Below are positions 45,168-52,079 of a stretch of DNA of 64,000 bases, piece after piece. Within the stretch, counting starts at the first letter, position 1; each line of letters begins with the position of its first letter. The notes beneath the pieces were generated by a model. The model searched no databases. It was not told where the DNA came from and worked only from the letters and a program-made list of their open reading frames with translations. A program made the position numbers and the translations under genes. Source of the DNA: Gemmatimonas sp. (GTDB lineage: Bacteria > Gemmatimonadota > Gemmatimonadetes > Gemmatimonadales > Gemmatimonadaceae); assembly GCF_021298855.1 (NCBI RefSeq), contig NZ_JAJTHI010000039.1:1-64000 (forward strand), read 5' to 3'.

Positions 45168-46175
45168 CTATACACCAAGAACGCGCGAAACGATCGGCTC
45201 GAGCCCACCGCGCAGGGGATCGCAGACGGGAACCCCCACTTCCTCGGCCACCCGCTCCCGGTAGGCCTGCCATGCCTCGGTTGACAGGGACGACGAATTG
45301 ACCGATACCCCGGCAAGCTGCACCGCCTGATTGGTGACCCGCGCCGCTTCGAGATACTGGGCCGCGGCGTTGGCGAGCGGCGGAATGCGGAACTGGGGCC
45401 GGTGCTCGATGTGCAGGCGCGAGGCGTCGTGACAGAGCACGATCCAGTCGGGCTGCGAGCCGTGCAGCAGTCCCAGCGTGACGCCCGCGTAGGCCGGGTG
45501 AAACAGCGACCCCTGCCCCTCAATGACATCGAAGTGCGCCGGGTCGTTGTCGGGAGAAAGCGCCTCGGCCGCTCCCGCCACGAAATCCGCCACCACGGCG
45601 TCAATGGCAATGCCGCTGCCGGCAATCATGATGCCGGTCTGCCCGGTGGCCCGAAAGGTGGCGCGGGCCCCACGCGCCGTGAGCGCCTGCGTGAGCGCCA
45701 GCGCGGTGTATTTCTTCCCCAGGGCGCAGTCGGTACCCACCGTGGCGATGCGCAGGCCGGTGCGCTTGCGTCCGGTGCCGGCGGCGAACGACTGCGAACC
45801 GTGGCGCACGTCCACCAGTCGTACCCCGTGGCGCGCGGCGGCCTCGACCAGCTGGGGGAAGGCGGTCAGTCGCGTGTGCATGCCACTCACCACATCGAGT
45901 CCGGCGGCCATGGCGGCAAGCAGATCACCCTGCCAGGCCGGCGGGAGCGTGCCACCTACCGACGCCACCCCGATAACCAGGCTTCCGGCCCCCGCGGCGG
46001 CCGCGGCGGCCGGAGAACGGCGTGGCAAGCCGAGCGAGACCGTGCACTCGGGCAGGCTCCATTCGCCGCACACCTTGTCCGGGCACCAGTCGCGCAGCCC
46101 AAAGGCGGTCTTGGCGTCGGTGAGGTGCTGTGCACCACCGAGGAACAGCAGATAGGGCGCGCGAAGCGTGAGCAT
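45168..46175 (-). CDS. DUF1611 (DgcN-like) protein
   Basis: A 335-residue protein with the DUF1611 N-terminal domain (residues ~1-125) and a P-loop-like C-terminal domain that starts RIATVGTDCALGKKYTALALTQAL, a GxxxxxGKK nucleotide-binding motif, and includes VIEGQGSLFHPAYAGVTLGLLHG. The family includes DgcN, reported as a D-glutamate N-acetyltransferase acting with a DgcA epimerase-like partner; no partner lies here. The ATG at 46175 is 63 nt from the divergent aldo/keto reductase. The exact reaction is therefore uncertain. Confidence 0.8.
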   Translation of the reverse strand: MLTLRAPYLLFLGGAQHLTDAKTAFGLRDWCPDKVCGEWSLPECTVSLGLPRRSPAAAAAAGAGSLVIGVASVGGTLPPAWQGDLLAAMAAGLDVVSGMHTRLTAFPQLVEAAARHGVRLVDVRHGSQSFAAGTGRKRTGLRIATVGTDCALGKKYTALALTQALTARGARATFRATGQTGIMIAGSGIAIDAVVADFVAGAAEALSPDNDPAHFDVIEGQGSLFHPAYAGVTLGLLHGSQPDWIVLCHDASRLHIEHRPQFRIPPLANAAAQYLEAARVTNQAVQLAGVSVNSSSLSTEAWQAYRERVAEEVGVPVCDPLRGGLEPIVSRVLGV

Positions 46176-46193
46176 GGGATGGAGTCTGGCACC

Positions 46194-46239
46194 TCCCGCA
46201 GGATGCGGGAAGTCAGGGGGGCGCAACATATTTCCCGCA
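46194..46239. promoter_or_regulatory. Inverted repeat between divergent genes
   Basis: A perfect 7-bp inverted repeat TCCCGCA-GGA-TGCGGGA (46194-46210) sits midway between the divergent DUF1611 and aldo/keto reductase genes, and a third TCCCGCA (46233-46239) runs into the reductase start codon. The pattern suggests a shared operator. This is inference from sequence and position. Confidence 0.4.
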
Positions 46240-47207
46240 TGATCTCCCGTCGCGATTTCCTCGTTGGCACCGCCGGCGTCGGTGCCTCACTCGGCCTCAC
46301 GCCGCATGTGCTTCGGGCGCTGGCGGCGCTGCCTCAGGGTACGCTGCTGCAGCGCGCCATTCCTGCCACCGGCGAAACGATTCCCGTCATCGGGCTGGGG
46401 AGTTCGGCGACGTTTGCGAGCGTGGCCCGCTCGGAGGACGTCACCGCGCTGCGGGCGGTCTTTCAGGCCATGGTCGATCGCGGAGCACGCGTCTTCGACA
46501 CGGCGCCGTCCTATGGCGCGTCGGAGGCTGTCGCGGCCACGCTCGTGAACCAGATGGGCATTGCCGGCACGCTGTTCTGGGCCACCAAGGTGAACGTGGC
46601 CGGCCGCGGGGGCGCCGCCGCCGACCCCGCGGCGGCGCGCGCACAGATCGAGACGAGTCTGGCGCGCTTCGCGCAGCCAAAGATCGACCTCCTGCAGGTG
46701 CACAACATGGGCGACCCGCCAACGCAGCTGAAGGTGGCGCGCGAGTTCAAGAAGGCCGGCACGGTGCGCTACGTGGGCATCACCACCACGTTCCCCAACC
46801 AGTACGCGTCGCTCATCGACGTGATGCGCAACGAGCCGCTCGACTTCATCGGCGTGGACTACGCCGCCGACAATCGCGACGTGGAGGAGGTCATCCTGCC
46901 GCTCGCGCAGCAGCGGAAGATCGCCGTGCTCGCCTACGCCCCATTCGGTCGCACCAGCCTCTTCCGCCGGGCAGCCAATACCCCGTTGCCGGAGTGGGCG
47001 CGGGAATTCGACGCCACCACCTATGCGCAGTTCTTTCTCAAGTTCTGCCTGTCTCACCCGGCCATTACGGCGGTGACGCCGGCCACGAGCCAGGCGAAGA
47101 ACATGATCGACAACATTGGCGGCGGCATTGGGCGCCTGCCTACCCCGGCCCATCGCGAACAGATGATCCGGTTCGTGGATGCCTTGCCGGCGTTGCCCGG
47201 GCGCTGA
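46239..47207 (+). CDS. Tat-exported aldo/keto reductase
   Basis: A 322-residue protein with a canonical twin-arginine signal (MISRRDFLVGTAGVGASLGL) and an aldo/keto-reductase barrel: IPVIGLGSSATF, RVFDTAPSYGASEA (catalytic Asp and Tyr), LFWATKVN (catalytic Lys), IDLLQVHNMGD (His), and ITAVTPATSQAKNMIDN near the end, where NADPH-binding residues normally lie. Export through Tat suggests a cofactor loaded in the cytoplasm. Substrate unknown. A tRNA-Ser gene starts 51 nt after the stop. Confidence 0.9.
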   Translation: MISRRDFLVGTAGVGASLGLTPHVLRALAALPQGTLLQRAIPATGETIPVIGLGSSATFASVARSEDVTALRAVFQAMVDRGARVFDTAPSYGASEAVAATLVNQMGIAGTLFWATKVNVAGRGGAAADPAAARAQIETSLARFAQPKIDLLQVHNMGDPPTQLKVAREFKKAGTVRYVGITTTFPNQYASLIDVMRNEPLDFIGVDYAADNRDVEEVILPLAQQRKIAVLAYAPFGRTSLFRRAANTPLPEWAREFDATTYAQFFLKFCLSHPAITAVTPATSQAKNMIDNIGGGIGRLPTPAHREQMIRFVDALPALPGR

Positions 47208-47258
47208 CGACAGGCCATTTTGCCGAGACGGCGGTGGCGTTCGCGCGCCGGCCGGACA

Positions 47259-47345
47259 GGGGGGATGGTCGAGTGGTTTATGGCTCCGGTCTTGAAAACC
47301 GGCGTACCGGCAACGGTACCGTGGGTTCGAATCCCACTCCCCCCG
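47259..47345 (+). tRNA. tRNA-Ser (UGA)
   Basis: Cloverleaf with acceptor GGGGGGA/TCCCCCC, anticodon arm CCGGT-CTTGAAA-ACCGG (anticodon UGA), a long variable arm (GTACCGGCAACGGTAC) and T-arm GTGGG-TTCGAAT-CCCAC, with discriminator G73, all as in serine tRNAs. CCA is not encoded. The next gene begins two bases after its 3' end. Confidence 0.95.
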
Positions 47346-47347
47346 TT

Positions 47348-48394
47348 ATGAGCACTCCCTCGCGTGGTTCGTTGCTGGTGCTGTGCGCGGTCGCCGCCGT
47401 GGGCAGGGCGCAGCCACCGGCTCCGCGGGTCACCGAGTTGCCCAGCGCGGCCTCGGCGCTCCTGCAGGCCGTGCATGCCGTGAACGCACAGGTGGTGTGG
47501 GCGTCGGGACACAAGGGCACCGTCGTGCGCTCGCGCGACGGCGGACGCAGCTGGGAACGGCTCGAAACGCCGGCCGGTGACTCGCTCGAGTTTCGCGACA
47601 TTCACGCCGTGCATGCCGACACCGCCTGGATCCTCTCTGCCGGCAGCGGGCCCAAGTCGCGCATCTATCGCACGACCAACGGTGGTGCCACCTGGCGCCT
47701 GCAATTCCTCAACGCCGACACGGCGGCGTTCTACGACTGCTTCTCGTTCGGATCGTCCACCACGGGAGTGGCGTACGGCGACGCGTCGCCGCAGCGCACC
47801 AACATCCTGCGCACCGAAGACGCCGGACGCACCTGGAAACTGCTTGCCCCCACGGCCGTCCCGGCGCCGCTCCCCGGTGAAGGGGCGTTCGCCGCCAGTG
47901 GCCTCTGCGTGGTGCACGGGGATGCCAACACGGTGTACATCGCCACGGGGTCGCCCGGCGCGCGCATCTTCCGCAGCCGTGACGGCGGCCGTCGATGGAC
48001 GACCGAGAACACGCCCTTTGCCCGCGGCATCTCCGCCGGACTCTCGGGGCTGTCGTTTGCCGACGCACAACGCGGCATCGCGGTGGCCGGCGACATGAGC
48101 CGCCTGCGCACCGATTCGGCACAGAGTGTCGTGGGCATCACCACGGACAGCGGTCGGACCTGGTCCATGCGATCACGCCCGCCCCGCCCCGGAGCGCTCG
48201 CCGGCGTGACCTGGGTGCCCGGCGCGGGGCCTGGTGCAGCCGTGGCGGTGGGATTTGGCGGCGCCTTCTACACGCTCGACGAAGGGCGCAGCTGGACCAC
48301 GATTACCACCGACGTGACCACCGGGGTGTCCGCCGTGGGACGGCAGGTGTGGATCGGTGGCGCCAACGGCAAGCTCTGGCGCGTAGACTTCTAG
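47348..48394 (+). CDS. Exported BNR/Ycf48-like propeller protein
   Basis: A 348-residue protein with a short signal peptide (SLLVLCAVAAVGRAQ) and repeated BNR-type blades with the S-x-D-x-G-x-x-W asp-box: SRDGGRSWERL, TTNGGATWRLQ, TEDAGRTWKLL, SRDGGRRWTT, TTDSGRTWSM and LDEGRSWTTI. Such propellers resemble the photosystem assembly factor Ycf48 and sialidases without being either. Role unknown. Its ATG is 2 nt after tRNA-Ser(UGA), so it must be translated from tRNA read-through or a processed end; no Shine-Dalgarno fits in that space. Confidence 0.8.
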   Translation: MSTPSRGSLLVLCAVAAVGRAQPPAPRVTELPSAASALLQAVHAVNAQVVWASGHKGTVVRSRDGGRSWERLETPAGDSLEFRDIHAVHADTAWILSAGSGPKSRIYRTTNGGATWRLQFLNADTAAFYDCFSFGSSTTGVAYGDASPQRTNILRTEDAGRTWKLLAPTAVPAPLPGEGAFAASGLCVVHGDANTVYIATGSPGARIFRSRDGGRRWTTENTPFARGISAGLSGLSFADAQRGIAVAGDMSRLRTDSAQSVVGITTDSGRTWSMRSRPPRPGALAGVTWVPGAGPGAAVAVGFGGAFYTLDEGRSWTTITTDVTTGVSAVGRQVWIGGANGKLWRVDF

Positions 48395-48469
48395 CGCGCG
48401 TAGCCGTCATGGCGGCGCATGGCACACGTACCCGCCATCATCGGGTCCACAGGACACGCGCCGTTGCCA

Positions 48470-48499
48470 TTGCTTCTGCAACGCGCCCCCGACTACATT
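48470..48499 (+). promoter_or_regulatory. Possible promoter of tRNA-Ser (GCU)
   Basis: TTGCTT and TACATT lie 18 nt apart, ending 91 nt before the tRNA. Both hexamers are weak matches. Confidence 0.25.
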
Positions 48500-48589
48500 T
48501 CCGCTCCGTCGTGGTTCTTCGGAGCCAAGGTGGCGTAGGGCGCCCAACCTGTTGTCCGGCAACGGATTCAGGGCGTCCTCGAGGGGTGA

Positions 48590-48679
48590 GGAGAGATGGC
48601 CGAGAGGCTGAAGGCACCGGTTTGCTAAACCGGCATAGGGGGTCAACCCCTATCGCGGGTTCGAATCCCGCTCTCTCCG
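48590..48679 (+). tRNA. tRNA-Ser (GCU)
   Basis: Acceptor GGAGAGA/TCTCTCC, anticodon arm CCGGT-TTGCTAA-ACCGG (anticodon GCU), a long variable arm (ATAGGGGGTCAACCCCTAT) and T-arm GCGGG-TTCGAAT-CCCGC, discriminator G73. CCA is not encoded. A strong terminator follows at once. Confidence 0.96.
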
Positions 48680-48682
48680 TGC

Positions 48683-48722
48683 CGCGGGTCCGCCGGGTAT
48701 CCGGCGGGCCCGCGCTTTTTTT
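48683..48722 (+). terminator. Rho-independent terminator after tRNA-Ser (GCU)
   Basis: A long GC-rich stem built from GCGGGTCCGCCGG and its near-complement around GTAT, followed immediately by seven T residues. It is the only classical intrinsic terminator with a T-run that I see in the window. Confidence 0.85.
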
Positions 48723-48769
48723 GTTCCGACTTCTCGGCGAATTCCGACCCTCTTCGGTCTGTATCCTTC

Positions 48770-50227
48770 ATGACGGCTGCGTCTTCCGGTAAGCGCCCGC
48801 GCGTGCGCTTTGCCCCCTCGCCCACGGGCTTCCTGCACGTGGGCGGTGCGCGTACGGCGCTCTTCAACTGGCTGTACGCCCGGAAGTACGACGGCGACTT
48901 CCTGCTGCGCATCGAGGATACCGACCGCCAGCGCAGCACCGACGAAAGCACGCGCGCCATCTTCGAAGGCCTGGAGTGGCTTGGCCTCTCCTGGGATGAG
49001 GAGGTCGTCTATCAGGGGGCCAACGTGGCCCGGCACTACGCCGACGCGCACCGCCTGCTCGACGCGGGGGCCGCGTACCGCGACTTCACACCAGCCAGCG
49101 AGCTCGAGCGACTGCGCGCCGAGGCGGAGGCCCGTGGTGATGCGTTCAAGTTCGATCGCACGATGGCGGAGTTGAGCCCGGAGGCGTTGGCCGAGAAGCT
49201 CGCCAACAACGAGCCCTATGCCATCCGCTTCCGCGTCCCCGAGGGCACGACGGAGTGGCCCGATCTGGTGCACGGCCGCATTGCCTTCCCCAACAAGGAC
49301 ATCGAGGACTTCATCATCCTCCGGTCCGACGGCACACCCGTGTACAACATGGCGGTCGTGTCCGACGACATCGCCATGGGCATCACGCTGGTCATGCGCG
49401 GCGACGACCACATCTCCAACACCCCCAAGCAGATCCTGCTCTATCGGGCGCTCGGGGCCGAGGTGCCGCAGTTCGGCCACGTGCCCATGATTCACGGTAC
49501 CGATGGCAAGAAGCTGTCGAAGCGTCACGGGGCCACGGCGGTGGGCGACTACCAGCACCAGGGGCTGTTGCCGCAGGCCATGCTCAACTTCCTGGCGCTG
49601 CTTGGCTGGTCGCCCGGCGACGACACCGAAGTGATGACCGTGCCTGAACTCATCGAGCGCTTCAGCGTGCATGGCCTGCACGCCAAGGCGGCGGTGTTCG
49701 ACACGAAGAAGCTGGAGTGGATGAACGGCCAGCATCTCGCGCAGATCCCCATCGACCAGCTGGCCGCCATCGTTGCCCCCCTCGTGGAGCGCGCGGGATT
49801 GAGCTCGGTGGCCGACCTGCAGGCGCGTCATGACTGGTTCTGCGGCGTGCTGGAGCTGCTGCGCATTCGCGCGCGACTGACCGACGAAATCGTGGCCCAG
49901 TCACGCCCGTTCTTCGTGGAGTCGGTGGAGTACGACCCCGAGGCGGTGAGCAAGCAGTGGCGCGATGCGGCGGCAACCGCCGACATTCTCGATGCCACGC
50001 GGGAACGGCTCGCTTCTCTCGAGACGTGGGAGCCGGCGGCCATGGAGGAAGGGCTGCGCAAGCTCGCCGAGGAGCGTGGGATTTCGGGTGGCAAGATCTT
50101 CCAGCCGCTGCGTGTGGCGCTTACCGGCCTGACGGTGAGCCCCGGCATCTTCGACGTGCTGCTGTATGTGGGCCGCGAGCGCTCACTGGCGCGCATCGCC
50201 GAGGCGGTGGCGTACCTGCGGCAGTAG
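48770..50227 (+). CDS. gltX: Glutamyl-tRNA synthetase
   Basis: Class I synthetase of 485 residues. The HIGH-type motif is HVGG near residue 23 (PSPTGFLHVGGARTALFNWL), with RIEDTDRQRSTDEST following. The KMSKS-type motif is KLSKRHGA near residue 248. The helical anticodon-binding C-terminal domain ends VGRERSLARIAEAVAYLR. It lies 48 nt after a terminator. Whether it is discriminating or also charges tRNA-Gln cannot be told here. Its stop codon lies inside an inverted repeat shared with the convergent gene. Confidence 0.98.
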   Translation: MTAASSGKRPRVRFAPSPTGFLHVGGARTALFNWLYARKYDGDFLLRIEDTDRQRSTDESTRAIFEGLEWLGLSWDEEVVYQGANVARHYADAHRLLDAGAAYRDFTPASELERLRAEAEARGDAFKFDRTMAELSPEALAEKLANNEPYAIRFRVPEGTTEWPDLVHGRIAFPNKDIEDFIILRSDGTPVYNMAVVSDDIAMGITLVMRGDDHISNTPKQILLYRALGAEVPQFGHVPMIHGTDGKKLSKRHGATAVGDYQHQGLLPQAMLNFLALLGWSPGDDTEVMTVPELIERFSVHGLHAKAAVFDTKKLEWMNGQHLAQIPIDQLAAIVAPLVERAGLSSVADLQARHDWFCGVLELLRIRARLTDEIVAQSRPFFVESVEYDPEAVSKQWRDAAATADILDATRERLASLETWEPAAMEEGLRKLAEERGISGGKIFQPLRVALTGLTVSPGIFDVLLYVGRERSLARIAEAVAYLRQ

Positions 50228-50241
50228 CACAGCGCTACTGC
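50221..50241. terminator. Inverted repeat spanning two stop codons
   Basis: A perfect 8-bp stem GCAGTAGC/GCTACTGC with loop ACAGC contains both the gltX stop (50225-50227) and the stop of the convergent gene (50235-50237). No T-run is present on either strand. Confidence 0.5.
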
Positions 50242-51299
50242 TTGTCGACGCTCTTCGGCTCGGCCTTGAGGGGCGCCGCCAGACTCGCGCTGGGCGCGCG
50301 CAGTCGCTCGCGTCGTTCGGCGTCGCGGCGCTTGTCCATTTCCTTCACGATGCGCTTGAACTCGGCCTCGCCCATGCCGCGTTCGGACATGCGCTGAATG
50401 TCCGCACGTCCCGCGTTGATGCGCGCGGCATTGGCCATCCCCGCAGGATTGGCCGACATCCCGGCGGCGGTGGCGGCATTGAGGGGGAGCAACGCGAGCA
50501 GCGCATTGGGAATCATGACCTTCCCCAGGCGAATGCCCTGCTGGTCCCATCCCCACTTGTTGCCGCTCTTGTCGGTCTTGGTCCAGTCGCCGGGGGCGCG
50601 CCCGTACTGTCCGCGCCCCTGCGCCCGGTTGAGCGAGTCGAGCGAATCGCGCGCAGCGGTGAGCATGCCGGCCATGATGCTATCCAGCTTGTCGGCCCGG
50701 TCACCCGACGCAATGCCGGTGCCCCCAGCCCCGCCCTGCCCCACGGGACCACGCCAGACGCGCTCATCGGTGTAGCCGGGGCGTACGCCTCGCACATTGG
50801 GGTCGAGCGCGCCAATGCCGTTGCCCACGGTCCCGCCACTGCCGGTGTCGCGCGGCGTCGGGGCCGCAGGGGGCGGTGGGCCAGCGGGACGGCTGTCGGC
50901 CTGCTGATTGAACGGGAGTGCCGACGGACGCTGCACCACAGGCGGTTCGGTCACCGGCCGACGCACCTCGGCCTGGGGCTCCGTCTTGGGCGGCGCAGGG
51001 GCGATGTACGTGAGGCGCTCCTCGCGGCTTGCCTCACGCCCATCGAACTGCAGCCACTGCGGCAGGCCATACCCCAGGGACAGCGACTGAATGAGCGCGG
51101 CACCCACCAGCACGTGCAGCGCCACGGCCACGGCCACGGCCCGCGGGGAACGCTGCTCGCCACGCGGCAGCCCGGCCAGACGCTCCCCCAGCGACCCCTT
51201 TGTACCACGGCGCCTTCCCGCACCTACGCCATCCCCCCGCTCGGCAGGGCCGGAAGGACGGCCGTCTGGCGGCGGCGTCTGGGCGGGAGGACGGGTCAT
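50235..51299 (-). CDS. Proline-rich single-span membrane protein (TonB-like N-terminal layout)
   Basis: A 354-residue protein: cytoplasmic basic N-terminus, one membrane segment (residues ~53-72, AVAVAVALHVLVGAALIQSL), then a periplasmic Pro-rich linker (residues ~90-150) like that of TonB/TolA proteins. The C-terminal ~200 residues lack a recognisable TonB C-terminal fold and are Ala/Arg-rich with GDWTKTDKSGNKWGWDQQGI and a charged helix at the end. Function unknown; an energy-transducer or envelope-spanning role is conceivable from layout. The ATG is preceded by CTTTCTCGT, the same nine bases as before thiL. Confidence 0.6.
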   Translation of the reverse strand: MTRPPAQTPPPDGRPSGPAERGDGVGAGRRRGTKGSLGERLAGLPRGEQRSPRAVAVAVALHVLVGAALIQSLSLGYGLPQWLQFDGREASREERLTYIAPAPPKTEPQAEVRRPVTEPPVVQRPSALPFNQQADSRPAGPPPPAAPTPRDTGSGGTVGNGIGALDPNVRGVRPGYTDERVWRGPVGQGGAGGTGIASGDRADKLDSIMAGMLTAARDSLDSLNRAQGRGQYGRAPGDWTKTDKSGNKWGWDQQGIRLGKVMIPNALLALLPLNAATAAGMSANPAGMANAARINAGRADIQRMSERGMGEAEFKRIVKEMDKRRDAERRERLRAPSASLAAPLKAEPKSVDKQ

Positions 51300-51343
51300 A
51301 CGAGAAAGATACTCGGATTTCTCGGTGGGAGGGGGGCGGGCGG

Positions 51344-51967
51344 TCAGCTGGCGGCTACTACCGGATTTGACACCCGGCTCAAGCCAACCAGTTCCACCTC
51401 GACGACGTCACCCGGGGACAACCGCCCCACCCCGTGCGGGGTGCCCGTGGCCACCACATCGCCGGGTTCGAGGGTGAGGTACTGCGAGATGTAGTGCAGC
51501 AGGAACGGGATGCGGAACGCCATGTCCCCACCCCGGGCCCGCTGCACTTCCACCCCGTTGAGGCGCGTGACCAGCTCGATGGCGTCGAGGTCGGCCGGCG
51601 CCGGCACCGGTTCGCCAATGGGGCAGAAGGTGTCGAGTCCCTTCGCCCGCGCCCACTGCCCGTCGTTCTTCTGCAGGTCACGCGCGGTCACGTCGTTGAG
51701 TGCCACCACGCCGCCCATGGCGGCCACCGCCTCGGCTTCACTGGCCGCCCGGCTGAGCCGTGCGCCCATCACGATGGCGATCTCCCCCTCGTACTCGATG
51801 TGCGTGGACACCGGGTGAAGCACGATGGCCTCGCCTTCGCGAATGATGGACGAGGGCGGCTTGAGGAACAGCAACGGTTCCGCCGGCAGGTCGTTGCCCA
51901 TTTCCTTGGCGTGCAGGAGATAATTGCGACCGACGCAGACGATCTTGGAGGGGCGATGCATGGTCAT
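51344..51967 (-). CDS. Fumarylacetoacetate hydrolase family protein
   Basis: A 207-residue single-domain enzyme of the FAH fold, cleaving C-C bonds in 2,4-diketo or oxaloacetate-like acids. Motifs are KIVCVGRNYLLHAKEMGN, FLKPPSSIIREGEAIVLH, the metal-binding EYEGEIAIVMG and the final TGTPHGVGRLSPGDVVEVE. Small members of this size are often oxaloacetate decarboxylases or acylpyruvases. The start at 51967 gives the family N-terminus. It lies 44 nt before the TonB-like gene and 112 nt after the JAB-DinG gene. Confidence 0.9.
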   Translation of the reverse strand: MTMHRPSKIVCVGRNYLLHAKEMGNDLPAEPLLFLKPPSSIIREGEAIVLHPVSTHIEYEGEIAIVMGARLSRAASEAEAVAAMGGVVALNDVTARDLQKNDGQWARAKGLDTFCPIGEPVPAPADLDAIELVTRLNGVEVQRARGGDMAFRIPFLLHYISQYLTLEPGDVVATGTPHGVGRLSPGDVVEVELVGLSRVSNPVVAAS

Positions 51968-52079
51968 CGGGGAGATCGGGGTGGGGGCGAACAGCAGAAG
52001 CGTACAGGGTAAAGTGTTACCTCCTGACCGCACTGCGCCAGCAGAAGCCCCGGTTCGCGACGTGCTGTTGGGAGGCAAC

